A stretch of DNA of 64,000 nucleotides from Trichomonas vaginalis G3 (lineage: Eukaryota; Parabasalia; Trichomonadida; Trichomonadidae). The DNA is taken from the NCBI RefSeq assembly GCF_026262505.1, contig NC_067206.1, positions 14,690,205-14,754,204 of the forward strand, in the 5' to 3' direction. Shown one piece after another: positions 43,262-54,004 of the stretch; position 1 is the stretch's first letter; every line of letters starts with the position of its first letter. The translations under genes were made by a program, and so were the position numbers. The notes under the pieces are model-generated. The model was not told the DNA's origin, searched no databases, and was given only the letters and a program-made list of their open reading frames with translations.

Positions 43262-46200
43262 ATGCTCTGCCAACTTACTGTTATTCAATCATTGCTTCAA
43301 AATAGAGTATTTATAAACCGAGCACCGCAAATCAATGGAAAAGAGATCACAATCACCGAGCAAAAAGATATTGAAGATCCATCTACAAAAATATTGATAA
43401 TCAAAAACAACATCAGCAAAATAATCTTCAAAGGGGATAACATTACATCAATTCTCTCTATTTCCGGATTACCTATGATTACCAATGTTGATATTGAAGC
43501 TAAAAACGTTTACACAATACCAAATGATTGCTTTGAAAACTGCATACATCTAGAAACAGTAAAATTGAGTTCAAATATAAAGACAATTGGACAGTCAGCT
43601 TTCAAGAATTCTGGTTTGAAGGATATTAATCTAGAAAGTGTAGAAGTTGTTGGTGTAGAAGCCTTTTCATCATGTTCTCGGCTTACAAAGATAAATTTGG
43701 CAGCAGCTGTTAATATATCAGAATATGCCTTTAGCGAAAGTGGTGTAGAAAGTTTTACTTTTAATGATAAAGTCATTGAAGTTGCAATGAGTGCTTTTCA
43801 AGACTGTTTATCACTTACTTCTGTTAAACTTGGAAGTAAGATAACTAAAATTAATTCTTATGCATTCTCTGGTTGTCTTTCTCGCAAAAATTTTGATAAA
43901 GGAGGTGCTTCTATTGATACAATTGATTCAAATGCATTTGAATATACAGGTTTGAAGGAATTTATAATAGATGCAACAATTACTACTCTTGGTGGGTATG
44001 CGTTTTATCAATCCAAACTTGAAAAACTTACATTTGCTGAGAGATCTGCAGAACTATTAATTCCTGAATATATTTGCAAAAATTGCATTTATTTGAAATC
44101 AATTATCATCCCAGAAAATGTCAAGTTCAATTCTCATGGAAGCAATATATTTGGGTCATGTGTAAGTCTTGAATCAATCAAACTTCCTTTAGAAGTTAAA
44201 GTAATTCCAAAAGCTACATTTTCAAATTGTTCAAATTTAGTCAAAGTTGAAGGATCAGGGATTGAAGAAATTGGAGCATATGCATTTTATTGTTGCATTA
44301 AACTTTCTTCGTTCCCATTTGATCATGTTTCAAAGATTAAGGAATATTCATTTTCGTTTTGTTCATCCTTGAAAGATATAAGTAAATTGTCAACAACTAC
44401 TCACATTGCATTTGGATCGAACTCATTTTCATATTGTACATCTCTCAAAATTGAAAAACTATATTCAAAATATACACTTGAACAATATGCTTTCTTAGGA
44501 TGTTCAAAAATTGAATCGATTACAATTAGCTGCCAAAATCTCGCTGAAGGATCGTTCGCAGGATGTTTAGGTCTCAAAGCTGTATCTTTTGATTCCATAA
44601 GTTTGCTTCAGGAAATTGGCCCTTACTGCTTTATGAACTGCACTAACCTGAAAACAATTCAATTCACTGATAATATAAATATTATTGGCTATAATGCTTT
44701 TGAAGGATGTCATTTGCCAGACAATTTTGATCTTAATAAAATAAATACAATTTATAAACATGCATTTGCAAAATGTCAAATGAAATCTCTTACAATCAAC
44801 ACAAACATTTATTTTGATGAAAAATGCTTCATTGAGTGCAATAAGCTTGAAAAGATAATAATCGGCCAAAATGTAGATCAATTTTCATTATATCCTTTCT
44901 TTAATTGCTCTAATTTGGCATCATTTGTGTGTGAAAATAACGAAAACATGGTTTATAACGATGGTATTTTGATGTCTAAAGATAAAAGCACTTTAATTGC
45001 ATTTCCACCAGCAACAAACATCGAAGAATATACAATACCAAATGATGTAACACAAATATATCAACATGCATTTGCGTTTTCAACAAAATTAAAGAAAATA
45101 AATTTAAATCACTATATTGAAGTTTCAAATTATGCCTTCTATTTTTGTTATTCCCTTGTAAAATTTATATTAGAAACAAACGCTCAGATTTCATTCGGAT
45201 CTTTTACTTTTTATAATTGTATATCTCTTAAATCAATCAAATTCTTGTCGCCTGTATATTCACTTGGAATTTTTTGTTTTGCTGGATGTGTCAAACTCAA
45301 AGAAATTGATTTATCTTCATGTTCATTAATTGGTGAATATTGCTTCTTTGGATGCATCAAACTCAAAGAAATAAACTTATCAAAGGTAGAAATTATACCT
45401 TATTATGCTTTTCAAAGCTGCTGTGAATTGTCTTCAGTTGTTCTTTCCGAGCAATTAGTTTCAATTGGAGAATCTGCATTTGCAAGTGCTGGATTAAAAT
45501 CAATTACTATTCCAAACTCATGCAAGAAAGTAGATAGTTACGCATTCCATAGTTGTAAAGATTTGTCATCATGCGAATTTTCTTCTAGTGTAACAAAAAT
45601 CAACTCTAAAATATTATACAACACATCAATTTCTCATTTTAAGATTTATGATTCTGTTATTTCCATAGAAACAGATGCATTTCAGTATTCTAACAATCTT
45701 AAAATAGAGATTGTAAATCCTCAAACTAATAAATTTATGGTCGATGGTCAAGCATTAATCTATAAACCAACAAAGAAATTGGTTTTGACATTTGGGAAAC
45801 TTCCTCAAGAATACAAAATTCCATCATCTGTCGAAGTGATTGGCAAGCTCTCCATTAACTCAAATGCAATCAAAGATGAAGAACTTGAATATCCAACCGA
45901 ATTAGGAACAACAACAGTAATTATCCCTTCTTCTGTCAAGAGTGTCGAATTACGAGCATTTGAAAATTGTCAGTACTTATACAATCTTTGTTATGAAGGT
46001 GATGTTTTCCAGACTTCTTCAGTTAATGCAAAACAAATCTTTGTAACTGATAAATATCCTTATTTGCTTGCATTCCAGAAGAACATCATAAGAACTGATT
46101 GTAACAACAAGATTCCTGATAGTTACAATCTCATCCAAGCATTGAAGAACATGAAAATTTTGGTAGCTGTTTTAATAACTATTGCTGTCCTTGCTATTAT

Positions 46201-46294
46201 TGGTTGCATAATATTAGGTATTGTTTTGTGTGTATCAAAGAAGAAAGGTGGCAAAAGCGATAGTGATAATGATATCGAACCTGATAATGCATAA
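43262..46294 (+). CDS. BspA-like leucine-rich-repeat surface protein
   Basis: 1,010 residues. Most of it (about 80-940) is made of 23-residue LRR_5/TpLRR repeats of the form I..xAFxxCxxLxxIxLPxxV (e.g. IGQSAFKNSGLKDINLESVE). One hydrophobic segment (about 967-990, LVAVLITIAVLAIIGCIILG) is followed by a short Lys- then Asp-rich cytoplasmic tail, the arrangement of surface-anchored BspA-like proteins, a very large family in trichomonads linked to adhesion. No clear signal peptide is seen, which is common in the family. The repeat tract has no stops. The start could be later. Confidence 0.93.
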   Translation: MLCQLTVIQSLLQNRVFINRAPQINGKEITITEQKDIEDPSTKILIIKNNISKIIFKGDNITSILSISGLPMITNVDIEAKNVYTIPNDCFENCIHLETVKLSSNIKTIGQSAFKNSGLKDINLESVEVVGVEAFSSCSRLTKINLAAAVNISEYAFSESGVESFTFNDKVIEVAMSAFQDCLSLTSVKLGSKITKINSYAFSGCLSRKNFDKGGASIDTIDSNAFEYTGLKEFIIDATITTLGGYAFYQSKLEKLTFAERSAELLIPEYICKNCIYLKSIIIPENVKFNSHGSNIFGSCVSLESIKLPLEVKVIPKATFSNCSNLVKVEGSGIEEIGAYAFYCCIKLSSFPFDHVSKIKEYSFSFCSSLKDISKLSTTTHIAFGSNSFSYCTSLKIEKLYSKYTLEQYAFLGCSKIESITISCQNLAEGSFAGCLGLKAVSFDSISLLQEIGPYCFMNCTNLKTIQFTDNINIIGYNAFEGCHLPDNFDLNKINTIYKHAFAKCQMKSLTINTNIYFDEKCFIECNKLEKIIIGQNVDQFSLYPFFNCSNLASFVCENNENMVYNDGILMSKDKSTLIAFPPATNIEEYTIPNDVTQIYQHAFAFSTKLKKINLNHYIEVSNYAFYFCYSLVKFILETNAQISFGSFTFYNCISLKSIKFLSPVYSLGIFCFAGCVKLKEIDLSSCSLIGEYCFFGCIKLKEINLSKVEIIPYYAFQSCCELSSVVLSEQLVSIGESAFASAGLKSITIPNSCKKVDSYAFHSCKDLSSCEFSSSVTKINSKILYNTSISHFKIYDSVISIETDAFQYSNNLKIEIVNPQTNKFMVDGQALIYKPTKKLVLTFGKLPQEYKIPSSVEVIGKLSINSNAIKDEELEYPTELGTTTVIIPSSVKSVELRAFENCQYLYNLCYEGDVFQTSSVNAKQIFVTDKYPYLLAFQKNIIRTDCNNKIPDSYNLIQALKNMKILVAVLITIAVLAIIGCIILGIVLCVSKKKGGKSDSDNDIEPDNA

Positions 46295-46752
46295 ACAAAA
46301 AAAAAATCATAAATTCATATTTTAGATTACGTTTTTTTTCAAATATAAAAACTGTGACAAATGACGATATGTCTTGTGTGTTATGTCTTGATAAATTCAT
46401 TAGCTATACGAATAATGTATCTTCACTTACTTGAGCTATAACAGCTAATTTAATGCACCAGGTAATAAATTGTCGATACTTCATATCCATCTATGAAGTA
46501 TTTTGAATGTTCCTCTTCTAGTTAATTCGATACCTAATATGAATCTGCTTATAACGCCGTAGAAATTGTTTTGAAATAGATGAGTATGTTCAAATATATG
46601 AATTATATCAAGAATACAACCTATAAGAGGACAATTTCATTTTTGTGTTTCAATTTGTGAAAATGATTATTATCTTGATTAAAAGTACAAAACATATAAA
46701 CACATTTATTGATAAAATAACATAAACAACAAAGTAAAATATTATTGGTGAA
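46295..46752. other. Intergenic region, convergent genes
   Basis: Lies between the 3' ends of the BspA-like and the CHD-like genes. AT-rich, no feature seen; TAAA overlaps the BspA-like stop as in trichomonad poly(A) signals. Confidence 0.5.
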
Positions 46753-49659
46753 CTAATTTTTCAATCCTAAGAAATCCATGATTCCACGGACTGTTAAGAA
46801 GGAAGAGTGAGTTGAATTAGGGATATTTCTAGATCTCTTTCTTAATAAAAGGATCTCTTCCTGAGAAAGAAGATTTACAAATTTAAATCTTGAATCAAGA
46901 AGGATTTCTCTAAATCTGTTGAGTCCGAATATCATAACAAGTTCAAAGAACTTGCTAATTGTAGAGTTTGTCCATTCAATTATATTATTTTGGGGAGGAT
47001 TTGCTTTAATAAATTCTTTCATCAAAGAAAACAGGTTTTGATACTTAATAATGGCCTCTTTATCTTTGTTTTTAGAACTTTTGGCCATTATTTCATCTAT
47101 TTTGTTTTTGATATCAGCTTTTGTTTTTGTAACAATTGCAGCCTTGGAATAAAAGTTTTCATCGTTAGGGAAATTCTTCAGAGCTGTGAAAAGCTTGTAT
47201 AATTCTGACGAATTCCATTTCATATGGAAAATAATTTCATCATTTTCTAAAAATTGTCGGTTCATCATCTCTTCTAGGTATTGTTGCATCGGTGATAATG
47301 GATCTATGTGGTTCCCGTATATCAAATCGCCCATTGCAGCAATTTCAATTTGAGATGGTTCGAAATTTGCGATTTTGAAGTCAGAAAGAGGAGTGTAAAC
47401 ATTCCTATCAACTTTTCCGAATTTTCCGAAATCCTCAAGATCCTTTTTGATATCAAATTGAACCGAGATTTGCCTTTTCAAAAATTTTCTTGCGCAAAGC
47501 CTCAATTCTATGGTTTTAAGGAAACGGTATTCGTTTATCCATAAACTATTGAAGGCATGTCTTGCTAATCTTAGCAATCTGAAGTCAATTTCAATTGTAT
47601 GAATATTTTCAAGGGAAAAAGTTGGTGAAAGTTTGGATAAAACCGCTAACAAATGTGGTAAATCGGATATTTGTGTATCCGAAAGCTTCGAAAGGCAATA
47701 ATTTATCAAAGACATGCATAAATCTTTAACTTGAGGAACAGAAGCCTTAATAGAGAGACCAATTTGTTTCCATTGACCAAATCCCAACAAATCCAGGAAA
47801 TAAACGCATAAATATGACTCATCAACTGACATTAATTTTTCATCTTCGTCAGTTTGAACGTTAAATGTCATTCTTGCTATGAAATCAGTTTCTGATTCAT
47901 CATATTTCAATTCTCTGCACTTTATATCATCAGGATTTGATGAATTATAGTCAGAAATCGATTCAATCAAAGGAAAAGAGAGATTTTGGGTATTTTCAAG
48001 TAAATACGATACTGTTCTTACACTTAAATAGTTTTCTTTTTCTTCTCTTCTTTTAATTTGTTCCAAAAGTTGAGTTTTCTCAAAATCTGTGCAAATTAAA
48101 TGATAAATATGAATTTCTTCAAGGCTATTGTAAATATTGACCTTTATATTGATATCCTGATAATTTTCTTGTGGTTCTAAATAAATTATTACTGAAACAA
48201 AAGATAAATCTATTTCTTGGCTGGAATATTGATAAATAATGATGAATCTTTCCTGTCTTTGATCTTTAAATGTCTTCTGCAGTTTTTCAATATTTGTTTT
48301 CCCATTAATTTTGAAACATTTCGAATATTGATTGAATAATAAGTATAAACTCTGCATATTTTGATAATTACTGGTAACAATTAGTATTGACTGGGCTGAG
48401 TAAACAGTTTTAACAAGGTATTTGATAAATTGGAACTTAGAGGAAAGCTTCAAAAGAAAATCATCATTTGATTTAAAGATTTTTGAATAATACTCGTTCA
48501 ATCCCAGTAACTGTGTTGGGTTATTCAATATTTCTTGCTCAATGGCCTCTGGGGATTTAGAAGAGTATCGATTTGTGATTTTTTGGAGTAAATCTAAATG
48601 ATGCATTCTCAAGCAGTCATCCTGACTGTTTGTTGGCTTAAGACTAACTATTTCATTATGATTTCTGTTGGCTACTGTTTGTTTTATTGAAATAACAAAA
48701 TTATTTGAAAAATCTACGGAAGAAATTTCAGAAGGAGCATTAACCAATGATAACAAACTCTTGTATGTGCTATTTTTCTCAAGCTCTAGATACTTTAAAC
48801 AGAAAAATGCTCTTGGAAAAATATGAAAATCAATTTCTTCGGAAAAAGTAGGTTCGTCATAGATAACTGTATGGAATGGAATATTTTCAAATGAATTAAG
48901 ATCATATTTCAGTATTCCATATGTTGTAACTATGACATTAAAAGAAAATTTGTTTTGATAAGGGGATCCGAACTCATCTAAGCTATTAAAGCAGTAGTCT
49001 CGAATTATATTTCGTTCTAAAGGATCACAACTATAATCAATTGTTACTAATTTTGTATTTTCTAAAAAATTATACCAATTTGAATAATTTTCTTTAGTTG
49101 TGACAACCAAAAACGGTCCACAACCATTATCTGTTGCAGTATTTAAGAATCGAGTAACTAAATTATATTTCTGCGTTGATAAAGAGTCATATAAAATTCC
49201 CGAACGATTTTCATTGTTTATATTCACGAATTTCTGCAATAATTCATTGGATTCTTGTAAATTGAGTGTAATTTTATCATTTTTATATGTAAAACTCTTC
49301 ATATTTGATACAAAATTTTCAAATTCATCATCTGAAACTTTTTCCCAGTATAAATAGTCATAGAATACTCTGTACAGTAAATACTTGTCAGGTCTGAACG
49401 ATATAGCTACTGGTTTTTCTTCTTCGCGGAGATTTGTTTCTTTTATTTCAGTTTTCTTGAAAAGAGAAATAATATTTTTGTAATCTTTCATAACTTTTAA
49501 TTCATCTATAGTTTTCCACTGACTTATGCCATTATCATAGTCTTTTACTAAATATTGTTCAACATTTTGACGAATTCGACTCATTACAATATAACAGTCA
49601 TTATATACTTCCTGAACTGTATCTTCCTTCGAATCTGAATCTTCTGATCTCCTTCTCAT
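46753..49659 (-). CDS. CHD-like chromatin protein with degenerate SNF2 ATPase
   Basis: 968 residues from the ATG at 49,659. In order: acidic start; a chromo-like segment (residues about 35-70); a SNF2 N-lobe (GPFLVVTTKENYSNWYNF; FNVIVTTYGILKYD); a C-lobe (SILIVTSNYQNMQSL; IYHLICTDFEKTQLLEQIKR); and a SANT/SLIDE-like region (GFGQWKQIGLSI). This is the CHD1/2 layout. The Walker A position reads LSTQK instead of GLGKT and the DEAH box reads DEPT, so ATP hydrolysis is very unlikely. Coding-like sequence (about 50 codons, Lys-rich then Asp-rich) continues upstream in frame without an ATG, so the real start may lie near 49,810. Confidence 0.75.
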   Translation of the reverse strand: MRRRSEDSDSKEDTVQEVYNDCYIVMSRIRQNVEQYLVKDYDNGISQWKTIDELKVMKDYKNIISLFKKTEIKETNLREEEKPVAISFRPDKYLLYRVFYDYLYWEKVSDDEFENFVSNMKSFTYKNDKITLNLQESNELLQKFVNINNENRSGILYDSLSTQKYNLVTRFLNTATDNGCGPFLVVTTKENYSNWYNFLENTKLVTIDYSCDPLERNIIRDYCFNSLDEFGSPYQNKFSFNVIVTTYGILKYDLNSFENIPFHTVIYDEPTFSEEIDFHIFPRAFFCLKYLELEKNSTYKSLLSLVNAPSEISSVDFSNNFVISIKQTVANRNHNEIVSLKPTNSQDDCLRMHHLDLLQKITNRYSSKSPEAIEQEILNNPTQLLGLNEYYSKIFKSNDDFLLKLSSKFQFIKYLVKTVYSAQSILIVTSNYQNMQSLYLLFNQYSKCFKINGKTNIEKLQKTFKDQRQERFIIIYQYSSQEIDLSFVSVIIYLEPQENYQDINIKVNIYNSLEEIHIYHLICTDFEKTQLLEQIKRREEKENYLSVRTVSYLLENTQNLSFPLIESISDYNSSNPDDIKCRELKYDESETDFIARMTFNVQTDEDEKLMSVDESYLCVYFLDLLGFGQWKQIGLSIKASVPQVKDLCMSLINYCLSKLSDTQISDLPHLLAVLSKLSPTFSLENIHTIEIDFRLLRLARHAFNSLWINEYRFLKTIELRLCARKFLKRQISVQFDIKKDLEDFGKFGKVDRNVYTPLSDFKIANFEPSQIEIAAMGDLIYGNHIDPLSPMQQYLEEMMNRQFLENDEIIFHMKWNSSELYKLFTALKNFPNDENFYSKAAIVTKTKADIKNKIDEIMAKSSKNKDKEAIIKYQNLFSLMKEFIKANPPQNNIIEWTNSTISKFFELVMIFGLNRFREILLDSRFKFVNLLSQEEILLLRKRSRNIPNSTHSSFLTVRGIMDFLGLKN

Positions 49660-49820
49660 AATAGCTCTTTCGATTAATTCGTCATCAGATATATCATAAT
49701 CGGAATAATCATATTTTATTGGTTTCTTTTTAACCTTTTTCGTAAATTTCTTCTTGTTGATTATTTCTCTGCGTTCTTCTCGTATTTCTTGATTTGTTTT
49801 GTAAGAAACAGAAATTCATC

Positions 49821-49830
49821 AAAAGTGACA
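49821..49830 (-). promoter_or_regulatory. TGTCACTTTT motif upstream of the CHD-like gene
   Basis: In the sense of the gene this reads TGTCACTTTT, immediately before an out-of-frame ATG at 49,817 and before the coding-like upstream extension. Its position supports transcription starting here. The Maverick-like element begins only about 55 bases further upstream. Confidence 0.45.
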
Positions 49831-49885
49831 GCTCTCAATTTTTTGACATTTGTAAATTCTAAATTGAATGAGAAAAATGAAATAA

Positions 49886-50040
49886 AAAAAAAAAAAAAAA
49901 AAAAAAAAAGGAAGCGGGGCTTCCAGGCACTTCGTGCCTTCTAGCCCTGAGGATGAATGAGTATAATGAAGTTTTTTTTTTCTTGGGGGATGGCTTCCAG
50001 GCACTTCGTGCCTTCTAGCCCCCGAAGATGTTTAGTAAAA
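49886..50040 (+). repeat. Poly-A and twofold terminal hairpin of copy B
   Basis: After about 28 A's, GGCTTCCAGGCACTTCGTGC (continuing CTTCTAGCCC) appears twice, at 49,918-49,946 and 49,990-50,021. AGGCACTTCGTGCCT folds into a 6-bp stem. Copy A ends with the same hairpin. Confidence 0.75.
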
Positions 50041-50130
50041 AATGAAGTTTTTATTCGGAAAAATTGTTAGTCTTCTGGGTCGAAAACATTATATATAATG
50101 TGTCGCTTTTCACAAATTATATATGTTTTC

Positions 50131-50525
50131 ATGTTTTGTCAAGACTTCTTCGTAAATGTTTTGTCAAGACTTCTTCGTAAATGTTTTGTCAAGACTTCAT
50201 CGTAAATGTTTTGTCAAGACTTCTTCGTAAATGTTTTGTCAAGACTTCTTCGTAAATGTTTTGTCAAGACTTCATCGTAAATGTTTTGTCAAGACTTCAT
50301 CGTAAATGTTTTGTCAAGACTTCTTCGTAAATGTTTTGTCAAGACTTCTTCGTAAATGTTTTGTCAAGACTTCTTCGTAAATGTTTTGTCAAGACTTCTT
50401 CGTAAATGTTTTGTCAAGACTTCATCGTAAATGTTTTGTCAAGACTTCTTCGTAAATGTTTTGTCAAGACTTCTTCGTAAATGTTTTGTCAAGATTTCAT
50501 CGTAAATGTTTTGTCAAGATTTCTT
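50131..50525 (+). repeat. 25-bp tandem array
   Basis: About sixteen head-to-tail copies of a 25-bp unit, TTTTGTCAAGACTTCTTCGT plus AAATG, with occasional CTTCAT for CTTCTT. The same unit occurs in scrambled orientation in copy A. No gene until 50,730. Confidence 0.95.
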
Positions 50526-50729
50526 CGTCATAGGCACGGAGATAAGACGGTTATTTTACAAAACTGACAACACTTTGACCGAGTCATTTTACTCAGAATT
50601 CAATAAAAATATATTTTAGGGTAGAAGGGTATATCTACCCCGTTTTCTACCCTCATTTCTACCCCATATGTCCTTACTGAAAAAGTATGTGTTCCATCTG
50701 TCAAAAACCGCTTTTTAACTTCACTTAAA

Positions 50730-53700
50730 ATGCCACGTAAGCTACGTAAGAATATACGTAAGAGGAAGAGAGCATTGAAACATCCAATAGTAAAACTGAC
50801 ACCACAACAACAGTTGCAACAACAAATGCTGAATGACCCCACTATGTTGCAACAAATGTCAAGCAATCCTATGCTTTTAAACCGAGTTGTTGGTGCACAG
50901 AGTGGAGGTTTAAGAGCGGCACTTTTAGCGAAAATGGCAGGCTATGGTGGAGCTGCAGACGGAACAGCTTATAACCCTCAAAGTCAAATGAATTTGAGTT
51001 CACTCAAAAATCAAATAACAGATGTCAAAAAGTCAAACATAGACATACAGAAACAAATAAGTGAAAACGAAAAGAAACTAGAATATGACAGACACACAAA
51101 GAAACTCAATGAGTTAAACGTAGAGAAAAAGAAGAAAGAAGAACAACTGAAAGAACTAAGTACAGAGGAATATGCAAAAAAAGTGTCAGAAAAAGCAGCA
51201 GAAGTAGCAAAAATGGAACAAGATGTTATAAATTTGAAAAACCATACTACTCAATATAAAGTACTGAAAGATGAAGAGATAAAACAAAAAGCCCTGAAGA
51301 CATATATGGATAGCGATGAGTATAAAAAAGAAGTTGAAGCAAATGTAAAGGCAGAAAAACTTTTACAGTTGCAAAACCAAACCGTACAGTATGAAAACTT
51401 AGCACAAGAAAGTAAAAATAACGACGCGGCTATGCAAAAGGCAATGAAAAGCGCAGAATATATAAAAGCTAACAATGACTGGTTAGATGCCCAAGCCAAC
51501 GCTAAAGCAGCCCAACTTATAGGGTCAATAAGGACAAAAATACAAGCGGATGAAGACAGTTCAAATGAAGCTTTAATGAATGCTGACTTTAAGAACGCCT
51601 TCGAAGCTCTTCATAGTAAGGTGAAACAAGTGAACGACTTCTCATCTGGAAAGAAACTGAAGTCTGAAGGTTTCGACAACGAGTTAAGAGAAGTAGCACA
51701 AAATATGACGAAAATAACAGATGCAGCAACAAGACAGGCAGTTCAAAGTGCCTATGACGCCGTTAGAGCAACTGTTGTGAAAAGTCAAGAAAAAGAGTTA
51801 CAACAGACCAAAACAGACCTAGTAAATGCTTTCTTAAGAACGAAAAGTCAGGTAGGACATTACGCTGCAGATGGAACATATGTGCCAGTTGGTGGAACTT
51901 ATATACCACCAAACCCTCCAAGAGAAGCACCTGCACCAGGACTACCTAAAACATTTACATCGTCACATGGACACAGACACAGGCATGCACCAAAACCAAC
52001 ACAACAACCAACACAACAACCAACAGTTCAAAACACTGCACAACAACCAACAGTTCAAAACACTGCACCACAACCAACAGTTCAAAACACTGCACCACAA
52101 CCAACAGTTCAAAACACTGCACCACAACCACAAACAGAGCAAGGACATAAAAGAAGTAGAGAACAAGGAAACCAAGAATTCTTAAAAATGCTAAAGGAAA
52201 AATATGGTTACCCAGATACTATTGACTTTAGTGACAGATATAAAGAAGCTATTAGAAAGTTCAAGGAAGAAAATACTGACCCGAACCTATTTAGCTTTAT
52301 GGCTCAGCATAAAATCGGATATAATTTCAAACCTGGAAAATACAAGCTCGCTAAGGGATATGATTTAATAGCATATCGTCCAAATGACATGACTGAATTT
52401 ACTCCGAGATATTTTATGTCAGAGATAAATGATGATTCAACTATCTTCATGAAACGCGTAAAAAATAGAGACGGAACGAAAGAAGAAAGGCTTATGAATG
52501 CAGATGACTTAAATAGGGAACTTGTTAAAAACGGTCTCGGAATATATGAAATGCCAGCAGATGAGGTACAAGAAACTCCACAGGAAGAAGTTCAGATACA
52601 ACCAGACATGGAAGAAATAGTTCAGCAACAACAGCTAGAAGAGCCTGAAGGAAACGAACAAGTCGCTCCTTTGGAAACTAACCTCACAGAACTAGATGAA
52701 GATTTGGAACAGCCGAAAAATCTTGACCCTCAACAAGAGTATGCGGAGAATATGGAATATTTCCAAGAGTCTAAAAAAAATTCGGCTGACATAGTAGAAG
52801 AATATCGAAAAATGTTTGCCGACATACAAAAGACTCCAACACCAGATGAAAATATTCAGCATAGAATGGAAGAACTGAAAAAAAATGTACACAAATACAA
52901 CAACCCTTTTTACTTACGAGCATTTAACGTTCAATCTTCGGATGAACTCGGTGAAAATAAAAGGTTAAATTTCAAGAAAACATATAGAAATGAAACATTG
53001 TTTAAAGTTCATTCAGAACCTAGCCAAGATGGAAACAAACCTACTTTTGTTTCTGCAGACGATGGAACTACAATGAGATGGGGTCATAAAGCTAATCCAG
53101 ATAGGTGGTTCATAAACTTACAACCTCAATTCCAAGAAGTTGTAGACGCAATGGAAGTGAATGGTGAACCAGATGTAGCTGGTATTTTCAGCGCGGCTTT
53201 AATGCCATTGAAAGATATGAAAGATGCAGATATTTTGAACCAGTATGAAATGAACATGGCTGATGGAAATATAACACCTGACGTTCTAGAACATTTATCT
53301 CAAAGAACTACACAGAACCATAGAGATGGTATATTTGGTGAAGAGTTTAGAAAGAAAGTTAGGGAGAGCGAAGGAAGAGAACCTATTGTACATGACCTTG
53401 CAAACGAAAGTTTGCAAAATGTCATAAAAACTTACTTTGCAGACAATGAACTGAGAAGGGATGAATATTTAAGAAAACTCAAATGGACAGTACCAAATGA
53501 AATGTTAGTATTGAAAAACATGTTCCTTGACAAAATAAAACCAACTACAGAAATAAACGACGCAAGACTGAAAGATTGGGTAAAAGCTTTCCCATTCACA
53601 AAAGATATTGTTGGTAACATGGAAAGAAAACCAGAATGGCTACAAAAACATATATTTGGAAACGAGCATATTCCATATGGACAGGCACTGTTTGAAGAGC

Positions 53701-53972
53701 TTGAACCAGAAACTCAGGACAGAGTCATGCAAACAATAAGCGACGACTCAAATACAAACTATGACAAAATCTTTCTAGGATATAGGTTACCTGAGATGGG
53801 CGACCAGAGCCAAAAGGCAAAAAGGACATGGGAAATTTGCAACATACTAGATGAACATAATGCAAAGATGCAACAACTTCAAGCAGAGGGCAATGAAGGA
53901 AAAAGAAGAGTTAAAAACTCAGTCAGGAAGAAAGTAAAGCTTGGTCCACGTGGGTTCTATTATGACATATAA
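50730..53972 (+). CDS. Long coiled-coil virion-type protein (copy B)
   Basis: 1,080 residues. Very basic first 20 residues (MPRKLRKNIRKRKRALKHP), a Gln-rich stretch, a long coiled coil (about 80-340), four repeats of a Gln/Pro/Thr phrase (QPTVQNTA, about 430-470), a middle charged region and a conserved C-terminal part ending LGPRGFYYDI. It ends 32 bases before the capsid gene. The basic start suggests nucleic-acid contact and the whole may be an internal or minor virion protein; no named family is recognised. It is complete in this copy. Confidence 0.7.
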   Translation: MPRKLRKNIRKRKRALKHPIVKLTPQQQLQQQMLNDPTMLQQMSSNPMLLNRVVGAQSGGLRAALLAKMAGYGGAADGTAYNPQSQMNLSSLKNQITDVKKSNIDIQKQISENEKKLEYDRHTKKLNELNVEKKKKEEQLKELSTEEYAKKVSEKAAEVAKMEQDVINLKNHTTQYKVLKDEEIKQKALKTYMDSDEYKKEVEANVKAEKLLQLQNQTVQYENLAQESKNNDAAMQKAMKSAEYIKANNDWLDAQANAKAAQLIGSIRTKIQADEDSSNEALMNADFKNAFEALHSKVKQVNDFSSGKKLKSEGFDNELREVAQNMTKITDAATRQAVQSAYDAVRATVVKSQEKELQQTKTDLVNAFLRTKSQVGHYAADGTYVPVGGTYIPPNPPREAPAPGLPKTFTSSHGHRHRHAPKPTQQPTQQPTVQNTAQQPTVQNTAPQPTVQNTAPQPTVQNTAPQPQTEQGHKRSREQGNQEFLKMLKEKYGYPDTIDFSDRYKEAIRKFKEENTDPNLFSFMAQHKIGYNFKPGKYKLAKGYDLIAYRPNDMTEFTPRYFMSEINDDSTIFMKRVKNRDGTKEERLMNADDLNRELVKNGLGIYEMPADEVQETPQEEVQIQPDMEEIVQQQQLEEPEGNEQVAPLETNLTELDEDLEQPKNLDPQQEYAENMEYFQESKKNSADIVEEYRKMFADIQKTPTPDENIQHRMEELKKNVHKYNNPFYLRAFNVQSSDELGENKRLNFKKTYRNETLFKVHSEPSQDGNKPTFVSADDGTTMRWGHKANPDRWFINLQPQFQEVVDAMEVNGEPDVAGIFSAALMPLKDMKDADILNQYEMNMADGNITPDVLEHLSQRTTQNHRDGIFGEEFRKKVRESEGREPIVHDLANESLQNVIKTYFADNELRRDEYLRKLKWTVPNEMLVLKNMFLDKIKPTTEINDARLKDWVKAFPFTKDIVGNMERKPEWLQKHIFGNEHIPYGQALFEELEPETQDRVMQTISDDSNTNYDKIFLGYRLPEMGDQSQKAKRTWEICNILDEHNAKMQQLQAEGNEGKRRVKNSVRKKVKLGPRGFYYDI

Positions 53973-54004
53973 ATCCAACTATTCTATATTTTTACTCATA
54001 TGAA

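Noticed and set aside
50131-50525. CRISPR or telomere array
   Set aside because: 25-bp units are contiguous and lie inside a known element end; no spacers and not a trichomonad telomere unit.
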